From Phocoena phocoena (Eukaryota > Chordata > Mammalia > Artiodactyla > Phocoenidae), in NCBI RefSeq assembly GCF_963924675.1, contig NC_089220.1, forward strand, positions 167,138,761-167,202,760: a DNA stretch of 64,000 nt, written 5' to 3'. The position numbers were made by a program, and so were the translations under genes. This document shows positions 11,633-22,499 of the stretch, piece by piece (position 1 is the stretch's first letter; each line of letters opens with the position of its first letter). The notes under the pieces were generated by a model. The model was given only the letters and a program-made list of their open reading frames with translations, made no database searches and had not been told where the DNA came from.

Positions 11633-12323
11633 TTTTTTTAAAGATTTATTTATTTATTTATTTATGGCTGTGTTGGGACTTCGTTGCTGGGCGTGGGCTT
11701 TCTTTAGTTGCAGCGAGCGGGGGCTACTCTTCGTTGTGGTGCGCAGGCTTCTCATTACGGTGGCTTCTCTTGTTGCGGAGCATAGGCTCTAGGTGCACGG
11801 GCTTCAGTAGTTGCAGTGCGTGGGTTCAGTAGTTGTGGCTCGTGGGCTCTAGAGCGCAGGCTCAGTAGTTGTGGTGCACAGGCTTAGTTGCTCCGCGGCA
11901 TGTGGGACCTTCCCGGACCAGGGCTGGAACCCGTGTCCCCTGCACTGGCAGGCAGATTCTTTTTTTCTTTTCTTTTAGATGTTGTGGGTAGGAGTTTATC
12001 AGTTAATTAATTTATTTTTGCTGTGTTGCGTCTTCGTTTCTGTGCGAGGGCACTCTCCAGCTGTGGCAAGCGGGGGCCACACTTCATCACGGTGCGCGGG
12101 CCTCTCACTATGGCGGCCTCTCCCGTTGTGGAAAACAGGCTCCAGATGCGTAGGCTCAGTAGTTGTTGCTCACGGGTCCAGTTGCTCCGCGGCATGTGGG
12201 ATCCTCCCAGACCAGGGCTCGAACCCGTGTTCTCTGCATTAGCAGGCAGATTCTCAACCACTGCGCCACCAGGGAAGCCCCGGCAGGCGGATTCTTAACC
12301 ACTGTGCCACCAGGGAAATCCCA
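11633..12323 (-). mobile_element. Long-form CHR SINE, split by a second SINE
   Basis: The outer element runs 11633-11960 and resumes at 12282-12323, where its tRNA-like head (CCACTGTGCCACCAGGGAAA) is completed. Its body has the repeated CAGTAGTTG-TGG-type units of the long form. The flanks 11617-11632 and 12324-12339 are a degenerate 16-bp duplication (13 matches), so the outer insertion is older than most short copies here. Confidence 0.88.
11961..12281 (-). mobile_element. CHR-type SINE nested in another SINE, transitional structure
   Basis: Flanked by 14-bp copies GGCAGGCAGATTCT (11947-11960) and GGCAGGCGGATTCT (12282-12295), one mismatch, both from the head of the outer SINE. It keeps the long-form 3' part (GCTGTGTTGCGTCTTCG) but has the short-form middle (GCGGGCCTCTCACTATGG and following), so it looks intermediate between the two forms. 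Confidence 0.9.
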
Positions 12324-12339
12324 TAGGCCGCAGATTTAT

Positions 12340-13063
12340 CTTTGAGCAGCCACACAAAGGGGGAAATGGGCTCAATTCCTGTTTTATAGTGAACTGTAGA
12401 TTTTAAAAGACCAGTTGTTTGGAAGTGAGAAATATTTGTAATCCTGAGGCCATATAGAAATTTCTTTTGTTTGTCATCATAAAGAGGATACAATGACTTC
12501 AACATCACTCTGGTATCAAATATGCAACTCATCTGTTGCATGGGGCTTTTTATAACATACATTTTTATATATTTGGTGTTGGTAAATACTATAGAACCAA
12601 AGTTAACATAAAATAATGCATTTTAAGGAAACATTTAAATTAATAATTCTGTTTGCTTTAGAATTTAGAAAGTCTGTTTGGAATGAGCTGGTTGTTCCTT
12701 TTGTCTTAAAAAAATCTTTCAAGGTTACTTTGAAAGGACATTTTTTTTCTTTCCTTTTGGATAAATTTTCCCATGATGAGCAGACAGTTTAAAGCATTTC
12801 ACTGACCTTAGATCTAGTTATGCTTTGCAATGCAACCTTCCCACACTCCCTTTTCATTGCTAGTTTATTAGCTCTATATAACAGAATCATTGAATGAGGG
12901 AGTAAAGGACTTGGCAAAGAGAAATAGATAGAGCTAAGTTGAATGTAATGACTTGTGAAAAGAGCACAGATAATAGATTTGAAAGATGTCAACCTAAATT
13001 ATACAAATTTGAGCCAAATTTTATACACAGAATTGCTTTTATCTTTCTCCCTACACATACACG

Positions 13064-13098
<35 letters not shown>

Positions 13099-13625
13099 AT
13101 GTATGGAAAGAAGAAAACATTTATTTCCTGGACAAAATTCAGTATTTTCCTGGTTAGACTGATTTATTTTCTCCAAGAATTACTGTGTCGTTTGCTGTAA
13201 AAGACACTTATCTGTCTAGAATTCTGTGGTTCATTAAGAAGGTAAACAATAATGGATGATGATAAAAACAACAAAAGTTTTAAGGAGAAATCAGTCACAG
13301 TGAGTTGGATGTGATTTTTCCCATCAGGAAATGGATGAGTTATTTGATCAGTTGGAAAGACGGTATGCAAAAGTTATCTTTCGCTATTACTAAAAAAAAA
13401 AATTATGTCTTCTACCATTCCTGACCAAAAATATGGATAGAAGCTCATTGATTTCTAAGTGGCCCTTTGAGATTTTGCAGTTTTTCCTTTGTGGATCAAC
13501 TGTGAAAGATACATCTTTCATACACTACTGCTTCATGAGTGTTTCTTTCCTAATAGAGAACGGAGGGATTTGCACAGTTATTCATTCTCTACTTTTATTT
13601 TTTTTATTTTATGGAGAAAAATCTA
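12340..13625. other. Unique DNA with an (AC)n microsatellite
   Basis: No gene or interspersed repeat was recognised. A mostly pure AC run occupies about 13061-13096. The open frames that cross it are products of the dinucleotide run. Confidence 0.6.
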
Positions 13626-13629
13626 TATT

Positions 13630-13830
13630 ATAACATGGCTGGTGTATGGAGTCAGGGAAGATACCTGACCATGAAACTGAGCCTGGTTCCTGATTCTCCC
13701 ACCTATGTAGTAGGTATAGTCTTCCTAGGATCAGTAAGTTTTAAGTAAGTGGGGATAATCTTCACAATGAGTTTAGTCTTTGTTTAAAAGATAAAATAAG
13801 ATATGATGTACCTAATCTGTTTGTAGGACA
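13630..13830 (+). mobile_element. MIR-like element, plus orientation
   Basis: Diverged MIR pattern: GAGTCAGGGAAGATACCTGACC, then a splice-like GTTCCTGATTCTCCCACC part, then GGGGATAATCTTCAC. Strongly decayed; limits are approximate. Confidence 0.5.
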
Positions 13831-13864
13831 TATATTAAGTTAACCTTAAAAATGCATTCCAATA

Positions 13865-14190
13865 TACAGTAGGTGCAGACAAATACTGTTTGATTCCACT
13901 TACACAAGGTACCTAAAATAGTCAAGTTCATAGAATCAGAAAGTACATTGGTCGATGCCAGGTGCCGGGGGAGGGCGGGGGAGGGCTGGGGAGGGGGAAT
14001 GGGCAGTTAGTGTTTAATGGGGCAGAATTTCAATTTAGGAAGGTGAAAAATTCAGGAGATGGATGATGGTGAGAGTCACACAATAACGTGAATGTACTTA
14101 GCGCCACTGAACTGTACAGTTAAATATGGTTAAAATAGTGTGTTTTATATTATGTGACTTTTACCACAATAAAAAATAATTTAAAAAAAG
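13865..14190 (+). mobile_element. L1 3' end (L1M-like), plus orientation, with G-rich tract
   Basis: This is the 3' UTR of an older L1, ending GTGACTTTTACCACAATAAA and an A-rich tail. The G-run tract at 13967-13997 (five G-runs split by single A, C or CT) is the polypurine/G-quadruplex tract common in L1 3' UTRs. One of the few plus-strand L1s here. It is 5'-truncated. Confidence 0.78.
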
Positions 14191-15395
14191 GTATTATGTA
14201 CCTAATGCAATGACTAGTAAATATTAGTCTCTCAAAAAGTGGTAGGCATACTATTATTGCTGCTGGTGTTTTTTGATGCAAATTGGCAAGAATAGTGACC
14301 AAATTTCTTGCAAGGTCCATGTAGGCGCCATGTTTTCTAGATAAATGGTAGGATTAGAGGGAGAGTATTATACATAATTTTTTCATAGCAGGTTATATTC
14401 TTGCTTTTATGGACCATCCTGTCTCCTTGACCCTGGTTTGGGGATTTAAAAAATTTCTTTAAATTTATAACTTCTCATATTTTAAATAATGTAGGTTTAC
14501 TAACAAATCAGTTATTTTTCTTTTATCTTGTCACTGTTGCATCAACTACCTTGATATTGCTGTTGTGTAATCAATCAATTAATGAAAGATGAATGAGATT
14601 CTAGTTATTTGAACCAAGGGAAGGACAGCTGACTAAAAGTAAGCAAACAAAACATCTTTAGTGGGAGCACCGTGGGAGAAACTTTGTGAGTCATTATCAT
14701 TTAACAAAATTTTTAATCAATATTAAAATCATGTCTTAATAATCTCTTGTAATTAAAAACAGGAGTGGAAATCCCTCTTTAAATCAGCCTAGTTTGCTTA
14801 GCAAGATAATTTCAGTTCATAAAGGCATGTTCTTGCTGAATTTTCTGAGTCGTGCTTCTGACTCACTGGGCTAGCTTTGATAATGGTGAGTCGTTTCATA
14901 TTTTCTGGGAACAAGGCTACCTGACTATCATTGCTTTTATCTTTGGTTTGCATTGAGTTGAGAAAGTGCACCATCCCAGGTGACAGAATAGATAACAAGA
15001 GGAATATGGAAAGAAAAGCCAACCCCTATGATTTGGGTATAATCTCATCTGTCAGGTAAAGGGCCAGTGATTTGTGTATTAAAAGAGATACTCATCCAGC
15101 AGGTGATCTAATAGTGCCAAGAATTTCTTTTTTTGCCTCCCAACTAAGAACGTGGAAGCAAAAATTTCCGTAGGCAATAGCATTCTCTCTGCCTTTTTAA
15201 AACAAGTTTGCACTGGGACAAGATATTGGTCCTCTCTGTGAGTCATATGGTGTCAGATTCTCAGGATGTCTAGCTTGTCAGGTGAGCATCTGGATGTATA
15301 AAATGCACAGAAGCCGAAAGTAAAAGTAGGAGACATTAACATCTGATAAAATTCTCACCCCTACTGATTTAGTACTTTAAAAAGAAAAGGGCGTA
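14191..15395. other. Unique AT-rich DNA, nothing recognised
   Basis: No repeat, exon-like or RNA feature could be supported. The only open frame (minus, near 14800-15020, 74 codons) has no recognisable domain. Confidence 0.5.
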
Positions 15396-15399
15396 GAAG

Positions 15400-16020
15400 T
15401 TGACTGCTTTGTCAGTATTTCATTTGGAGATTTCCTTTACTATCCCTTTCTCAAACTACTCCTTTCCCATCTTCCCTGTGTCAGCACCTCCTCATGTCAC
15501 CCACCTGTACTCAGAATCCTATGAATCATGCTCAGCTCGTTTCTGATTACCTTCATTAATTCTGTTATCGATTTCTCTTTCTTCAAAATACGTCCTAAAT
15601 CCATGTACTTCTCATTATCTTCACTGTTAAATCCATGGTCCAAACGTCATGATACATAATGTGGTCTTGTCTAGTAGTCTAACTGGCAGTCCTACTTCAT
15701 GCTTGCCCCTTCCAAAGTCTATTCACCCAGCAGCAGGGTAATCAATTTAAAAAGCAAAGCAGATCGTGTCTCTCAGCTGCTTAAAATCTCCCAATGGCTT
15801 TGCTTCCCTTCCCTTTGCCCTTCAAACAAAACCTGGAAACACTTTTCATGGTCTCCTGGGGCCATGAACCTGAACCTGCTAAATTTCTTCTAGACTGAGG
15901 TGTTTGCTTTACCTAACATACTCTTCTTCTTTGTAATGTGCTCTTTACAAGGCTCTCTTCTGGTCTCTGCTCAGATATCAAAAGAGTCTTCCGTGACACC
16001 CTTTTAAAAAATAACATCTT
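15400..16020 (-). mobile_element. L2-like LINE fragment, antisense
   Basis: Antisense L2 signature: AAAGCAAAGCAGATCGTGTC, then CAGCTGCTTAAAATCTCCCAATGG, and near the right end CTGGTCTCTGCTCAGATATC followed by GAGTCTTCCGTGACACCC. These match L2 ORF2/3' UTR in reverse. There are many substitutions. Confidence 0.7.
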
Positions 16021-16660
16021 AGGTCAGTGATGTTAGAAGCAGAACCTGCAATAAATATTCTTGAGAAGGTCATTTATTGAGGGAGTGCTCTCAGGAGAGG
16101 GGGAATGAGAGGAATACTATAGGGCAGGGAGAAAAAAACTAAACAAAGATGTGGCTCAGCTGGGGACTTGCTTTCGTCTAGGTTGCATCGGAAGTATTGG
16201 CGCACAGATCTTATCAAAGCCGTAGTCCTACTTGGAGGCAAAGAGACTGGCCATTTGTAGATCACGTCCGTCAGTCACTGGCTGCTCCTGGGATGGCGGT
16301 GATGGGATGCAGTCTTCTGTGTGAGGCAGCTCCCATTCAGTGGAGGACAGTTCTCTAGGGAAGGAGGTAGCTGTGAACCCTTAGTAGCCAACGCTGACTG
16401 AAGCTGACGGTGGGTACATCGTGTGGTGAAAGGGGGTCTGGGTGAGTCACCAACAGCATCCCCACCAAGTAGCCTCCCCAGCTCTGTACCCGGCTTAACT
16501 TTTCACTACTTTTATCCTGACTTGCTACTGCATTATCTAAGTGTGTGTGTTTGCCGTCTGTCTTCCTTTTTTTAAGATTAAAATGAAAGCTTTATGAGGA
16601 AAGGGATTTTGTCTTGCCTACTGCTATTATTTCTAGTGCCCAATACATTAGAAGTATCAA
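16021..16660. other. GC-richer unassigned stretch
   Basis: The part at 16040-16500 has a higher GC content than its surroundings and several CpGs. It may be a degraded repeat (an LTR-like origin is possible), but I could not name it. No convincing reading frame. Confidence 0.35.
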
Positions 16661-16664
16661 ATAA

Positions 16665-16880
16665 AAATAATCATGACTAACATTTATTAAGTGCTTACAA
16701 CATGCCAGGTATTAACACATTTAATTATCATAACAATTTTGTAAGAAAGATACTATTATTATCCCCATTTTACAGGTGAGGAAAGTGAGACACAGGGACA
16801 GAGTAACTTCCTCACAGTTACGTATTTAGTAAGTGCTGGGTCTAGGATTCAACTCCAGGCTGTCTCCTGACTTTTCGATA
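16665..16880 (-). mobile_element. MIR element, antisense
   Basis: Well-preserved antisense MIR: AACATTTATTAAGTGCTTAC, TGCCAGGTATTAACACATTTAA, CCCCATTTTACAGGTGAGG, ending with the ATTCAACTCCAGGCTGTCTCC part. Confidence 0.9.
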
Positions 16881-17174
16881 AATATTTGTTGAGTGTTGAA
16901 CGAATAAAGTCAACTGAGTTCAATTCATCAAGCATTTTCTAGGTATCATACCTTTCTGTCATCTCATTTCAGCACAGTAATGAAATGGGAGCTCAGTAAA
17001 GTCCATCCTTCAGTGTCTTTCTGTGCCTGTGTGCTGCAGCACAGGCTTAGGTAGCAAGAGGCTGGCACTCTACCCACTCTGCTCATTACTTATGGCCTGT
17101 ATTTTAATTAGCTCCTTGTGGCTTAGTCACTTGTTTATCGTACTAGGTACTCCGTAGCGTAAGAACTTTGCCAG

Positions 17175-17310
17175 GAGTTTAAAGAACTGGATTCTACTTC
17201 TAGATCTGACATTGCTATCTTTGCAGACCAGGGCCACTTTGTCAGTCTCTCTAGCCTCACTTTCTTGATTTGCGAAGTGGCACGTTTTTGCCATATGAAT
17301 AAATTTATGG
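17175..17310 (+). mobile_element. MIR-like fragment
   Basis: Diverged plus-orientation MIR core: CTGGATTCTACTTCTAGATC followed by CAGTCTCTCTAGCCTCACTTTC. Short and decayed. Confidence 0.42.
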
Positions 17311-17869
17311 GTGTGAGGCACAGTAATGTTTGACAGTGGTCTTGAAGGGGTATTGTGTGAGTGAATCAGTAGGTGAGTAAATGAATGTGTGAGCATCATC
17401 TGAGATTCCAGAGAATTGTTTAGTGCTGTTTTGACTGTTTGGGCCCGAAAGCCAGAAAGCATAAGAAGTTACGGCCCTAACCAGAAGCATTTCTCATCCA
17501 TTGTCCTCAGTACATGGTACCCATTTCTGTCCTATCACCTGGGTATCATCATTTCAGAAAACAGGAAATATGTTCTGTTTTACCTCTTAACCCCCATCTT
17601 CCCTTCAGGTTAATATTACCAAAGCTCAGATGAAGATACAAGATTTTGAGGGTCAGTCAGTACAGTGACTAGACAACATAGGTTATCAGTGGCTTGTAGA
17701 CCATAATCTTAGCAAGAAAACTGGATTTGGGGGCAAGAGACATAGATGTGAATTCCTTTTTCTGTCAGTAACTGTGTTCTTGTGTTTTGAGACCTCTCCT
17801 GTTGAGCTGCAATGTGTACTGTAAGAAGAGTGAAATCTGAGGTCATAATATAATACTTGCTGTGTTGTA

Positions 17870-18125
17870 CGTTGGGAAAAGCATGCATAGACTTGGGAGC
17901 CAGTCATATGTAGGTTAAAATTCCATCCCTGCCCCTTAGTAGCCAAGGCGCTTTGACATTTCTGAACCTCAGGTTCCATCTGTAGGAAATGAGTAAATGT
18001 GGGGATATTGTAAGGATTATGCCCAGCAGAGTTGCCTGTTGAGATTTATGGACACTCCATAAATGCTAGCTTTTATTATTATTATTATCTATAAAATGTT
18101 TATTTATTTATTATTATTATTGTTA
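17870..18125 (+). mobile_element. MIR element followed by a (TTA)n run
   Basis: Plus-orientation MIR: GACTTGGGAGCCAGTC, then TCTGAACCTCAGGTTCC, then the CATAAATGCTAGCTTTTATTATT end. TTA-rich repeats follow at about 18073-18123. Confidence 0.7.
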
Positions 18126-19180
18126 GGATTATGTTCTGTAATATTAATAGGTTACTTCTTCTTGTACACTGTTCCTATAATTTGGCTATGCTTTATACTA
18201 CGGCTTAACTCCAAGGTTCCAGATAATAGAATTTAGCTGCTATAATTTTAATTTTCCTATGTTGTTTTATTACTAAATATTTGGTTAACTTAGCAAACTT
18301 TTGACCTTAAATAGTATTACCCAACAAAATAAATAATTCTCAGAGCATGCTTTTAAAACAGGTATTCTTTTTTAAGTCTGATTTGAACTGGCATCATTAT
18401 TCTATAAACAATGGATTTTGCCATTAAATTAAAAATTGCCTGTTATTAAATTTGTTTTATTAAACAGAATGATTGCAAATTAACATATCAATATATATTT
18501 AAAATCTAAAAATGGAGCTTCTAATTTTCTTAAGGGTACAATACAAGTGCTCAATCTTAAACAGTTTAAGGTACATTTTTATTTTCCCATTAATTTTTTA
18601 CTTTTTCCTTTATCAGCTTAGCCAGAATCCTGGCTTTGAATTAGAAGGTGGGTTGTTCAAGTCTTTGAATGAATCATAATCTCAAACATCCTGGCCTGTG
18701 TACTTCACAGCAATTTGGCTTCTTTTTATTTCTTCTTCTTTAAAAAGAAATTTTCTCTCTCAGTAACAAGTCTTCTGTTTTTCCCTGCCTAGGCATTTGA
18801 GCTAATTAAAAGAAATGCTTTAGATGGTTTCCATTTCTCTGCTTTTACAGCCCTTAGTAATGTTGCCAAGAAAATGGAATCTCCATGTTTATTTATTTAC
18901 TCCAATCAGGAGGAGCTTTTCACTTTACCTTCAAGTTTCATTTTCAACTTAATTTCTTTAGCTGGAGCTAAATGTAACTTGATGTATATAGAGTACTTGT
19001 TTATTTTCTAAACTGTTTTGTCTGCAATGATTTGAGATTGTAGTTAGCATAATTGAAAAGATTTCTTTCAAATTTATTTGTAAAAGAGCTATGTCCTTCA
19101 CTTGGAATAGTTTGAACATATTTTCAGTACAAATTTTGAATGAAGAGTTTAATTTATATTATTACATGTTAGAAGCATTT
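18126..19180. other. Unique stretch; candidate conserved non-coding element at 18600-18990
   Basis: No repeat was recognised here. The part 18740-18990 is free of obvious decay patterns and has ordered AT/GC texture with homeodomain-type TAATTA cores (GAGCTAATTAAAAG). That is suggestive only; conservation cannot be judged from one sequence. Confidence 0.25.
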
Positions 19181-19184
19181 TGTA

Positions 19185-19720
19185 CCAGTTTTCTATTGCT
19201 TCTATAACAGAGTAGCCATATTTAGTGGCTTAAGATAACACAGATATATTATTTTACACGTCTGTAGATTAGAAGTGTGACACAGGTCTCACTGGGCTAA
19301 AGTCAAGGTGTCAGCAGGGCTGAGCCCCTTTCTAGAAGCTGTAGGGGAGAACCTGTTCACTTGCCTTTTCCAGCTTTATGGTTTGCCCGCATTGTTTGGC
19401 TTGTGGCCTCCTTCTTCTGTCTCCAGAAACTGCATCTCTCTGATCATTCTTCCATAGCCACATCTCCCTTTGACTTTCTTCTTCTGCCTCCCTCTTTCAC
19501 ATTCAAGGACATTTGTGATTATATAGTGCACCCCACCCCCCAGACAATCAAGATAATCTCTCTGTTCTAAGGTAAACAACCTTAGCTGAATAGCAACCTT
19601 AATTCCATCTGTAGCCTAGTTCTCCTGTGCAGAGTGAAATAACATTCACAGGTCCTAGGGATTAGGACATGGGCATCTTTGTAGGGATGGCAGGGGGGAT
19701 TATTCTGCCTACATACCTTC
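19185..19720. repeat. Ancient mammalian interspersed repeat, family not assigned
   Basis: It contains text seen in many mammalian loci (GTGGCTTAAGATAACACAG, CTAAAGTCAAGGTGTCAGCAGG, CTTAATTCCATCTG, and ATTCACAGGTCC followed by TAGGGATTAGGAC). A related pattern recurs near 31960-32132. I could not name the family with certainty. Confidence 0.55.
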
Positions 19721-19764
19721 TTAAATACAGTTTTCTTTGTTCCGTTTGAGTAAAAATAAGCTAA

Positions 19765-19987
19765 GAGGGCTTCCCTGGTGGCGCAGTGGTTGAGCGTCCG
19801 CCTGCCGATGCAGGGGACACGGGTTCGTGCCCCGGTTCGGGAAGATCCCACATGCCGCGGAGCGGCTGGGCCCGTGAGCCATGGCCGCTGAGCCTGCGCG
19901 TCCGGAGCCTGTGCTCCGCAACGGGAGAGGCCACAACAGTGAAAGGCCCGCGTACCGCAAAAAATAAATAAATAAATAAATAAAAAA
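19765..19987 (+). mobile_element. CHR-type SINE (short form), plus orientation
   Basis: Near-consensus copy with a complete tRNA-like head (GGGCTTCCCTGGTGGCGCAG) and an A-rich AAAT-repeat tail. The 14-bp duplication TAAAAATAAGCTAA is perfect (19751-19764 and 19988-20001). It looks like one of the youngest copies in the window. Confidence 0.96.
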
Positions 19988-20001
19988 TAAAAATAAGCTA
20001 A

Positions 20002-21139
20002 AAATTTTGCCTCATAGAGGTTCTCACGTAATTTTCTTTACTGAATACATAAGAATGATTTTATTTAGTCTAGTAATGTCTGTTTGCACATGTATCCTTT
20101 TGGCCTGATTGAGGGTAAAAGAAACCAGTGTATTCACTTAAATTGGATTAATACCCAAGTAACCCCTTCTGCTCCAAAGAAAGAGAAACATGGAGGAAAA
20201 AGAAACATCATGGGGGAGAGGCAGAGACAGAGTGAGACAGACCTTCGACAAGGGTGGGTCGAGTAGCAAAAGTAAAACCAGTGGAATTCATGTGGTTCTG
20301 TATTAGTGAGGTCTTATCAGAGAGGATGGAGTATAGACATTACTACCTCATTGACTGGCATTCTTCGTGCGGAGGCTGAGACTAGTGTGGTGGTTTAGTG
20401 GCCCCTGAGTTTATCTCATTCAGCTGTTCTTTCCTCATGTCACCATTTGTGCGCTATTATTATAAGCTTTATATGATACCTACTTATGGTTATACCTGCC
20501 ATTCTTAATGCCTTCAAAATGTATTGTCAGAAGTTAGAAAAAGGTATGTGAATCTATGAATTAGAACATTAGCAAGGGAAGGAACTGTTCAGAAATAGTG
20601 TTCCTTGATAAAATTTTTCAATTAATAAAAACTATATCACATCCCTTAGTCTCTCCATCTCTACAATAAGATGGTCTGACTAGATAACTTTTTAACATCC
20701 TCACCTGTAGTTTTAAAAATCTAGTCTTCTGAGCCAGCTCTCAATCCTGGACATTCATTAGAAAATGTGAGTGTCTGGGCCCCAATGTCAGAGATACTGA
20801 TTTAATTGGTCAAATTCTTCAAATTTTATTTCTATTCCATATTCTTTTCCAAAATAAAGATCTTCAAACTAAAAGTTAAAGTGAATATTAGCAAGGGAAA
20901 AAACATACCCAGAATGAATAAAGAACTTATAAGTGAACACTTATTTGCTTTGGATTACTTCCTGTCCTAGATAAATCATATCCTGTGTGTTGGAATTTTG
21001 AGGGCTTTGTGAAGAATTGGAAAGATGTTGAAAGTTTGGATGGAGAAATGTGATTTTCAGAAAGGGAAAGTAATTGAATACTATGTATCACAAATGGATA
21101 CCTTTGACATGGATTTTTAAAAAATGAGATTCTAGAATA
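20002..21139. other. Mostly unique DNA with a small MER5-like piece
   Basis: A short hAT/MER5-like remnant is visible at about 20725-20815 (GTGTCTGGGCCCCAATG, then AGATACTGATTTAATTGG). The rest has no recognised feature. Confidence 0.45.
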
Positions 21140-21600
21140 CATTTTAAAAATCAACTTTATTAAGGTATAAATTATGTATGATAAAGTACATTGTAAGGTC
21201 AACTACTTTTTTTTTTTTTTGCTCATGACATGTTTTATGGCCAGCTACTTTTGACAAAGGTATTCACCTGTGTAATCACCACCCAAGTCAGGGTGTGTAG
21301 GATTTTCATCTCTCAAGAAAGTTTACTAGTGTTTCTTTGCAATCAGTCACTCCCTGCCACCTGTGCCAGGCAACCACTGACCTCCTTTTATCACTATAGA
21401 TTTTCTTGTTGCATAATTTCTTATAAATGGAATAATACAGTATGTACTCCTCTGTGTATGTTTTTTTCTGTTGTTGTTGTTCAGTGTAGTGTCTGTGAGA
21501 TTAATCTGTTTATTGCATCCATCAGTAATTGTTCTTTTTTCTTGCTGAGTAGTATTCCATTGGAAAGCCTAAATATTTCCTGTTACACTGTAATTTGGTA
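21140..21600 (-). mobile_element. Old L1 (L1M-like) 3' end, antisense
   Basis: It starts with the antisense 3' end (CAACTTTATTAAGGTATAAA). The conserved L1M 3' segments follow: GTGTAATCACCACCCAAGTC, TTATAAATGGAATAATACAG and TAGTATTCCATTGG. 5'-truncated; no frame survives. Confidence 0.82.
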
Positions 21601-21686
21601 GGACTCAATCTCGAAACTCCCCTGTGGATCTTATTGGGGGCTTGCTTTTAGGCTTTGCTAAGTGGCATCTAGAATACATCTTACTC

Positions 21687-21888
21687 TTGGATAGGGGTCG
21701 GCAAATGTTTTCCTTAAATGTCTAGGTAATAAATATTTTGGGATTTGTGAGTCACATATGGTCTCTGTCACATATTCTTATATTTTAAACAACGCTTTAA
21801 ATATGTAAAAGCAATTCCTAGCTTGTAAGCCATGTAAAACAGGCTGCAGGTAGGATGTGGCCTGGTTTAGGCTGTAGTTTGCCAGTCC
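21687..21888. mobile_element. Non-autonomous hAT-like DNA transposon
   Basis: The ends are inverted repeats: AGGGGTCGGCAAATG at the left and TAGTTTGCCAGTCCC at the right. The interior has GTCTAGGTAATAAATATTTTGG and GTCTCTGTCACATATT. About 200 bp is typical for such elements. The family is not named. Confidence 0.75.
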
Positions 21889-21899
21889 CAGCTCTAGGT

Positions 21900-22495
21900 C
21901 AGTGCTGTTCAGTAGAGCTTTCCGTGGTGAGGTCTATATCTGAGCTGTCCATTGTGGTAGCCACCAGCCACTTGTGGTTGTTGAGCAAAGAAATCTAGAA
22001 TGGCTTTTAGGAACTATTTGTGAAAAACTTGAAGAAGAAACAGAAATCAGATGATACCAAAATAAGTTCTGAAAAAATTATATAGGCTACTCTAGTTTAT
22101 TTCTTTGACTCAGTTCCTAACCTGGTAGATGAATAAAATGTAGTAATCATAATACATGACAGATTATTTCATGATAGCCTCATGTCAATATGGAGAAATT
22201 CAATTTGGGGACAGTTAAGTGTTCTTAAATGGAAACCAGTTGTAGCAATCAGGCCGAAGTTTTGGTCCTGTGGATGGCAGTAGTTCACGGTGTGTTGTTA
22301 GTTGCTGTGCTGTCCCATAAGCAACATTTATAGCTATATAAACATAAATTACAGTTAAATTAAAAATTCTGTTCCTCAGCTGCACTAGCCGTATTTCAAC
22401 TGCTCAGTAACTGTGCGTGCCTGGTGGTTGCCATATTGGACTGCAAAGATTTAGAACATTTCCATTATCACAGAAAGTTTCATTGGACAGCACTC
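21900..22495. mobile_element. DNA transposon with long terminal inverted repeats
   Basis: The left end CAGTGCTGTTCAGTAGAGC matches the reverse complement of the right end (TTCATTGGACAGCACT). The inner parts GTCCATTGTGGTAGCCACC and GGTGGTTGCCATATTGGAC are also inverted copies. The interior (about 21980-22300) carries no coding frame. It is only 12 bp from the previous transposon. Confidence 0.72.
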
Positions 22496-22499
22496 CCAG

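Noticed and set aside
12939..13200. Frames rich in HTHTHT or RTHTHT
   Set aside because: They translate the (AC)n microsatellite.
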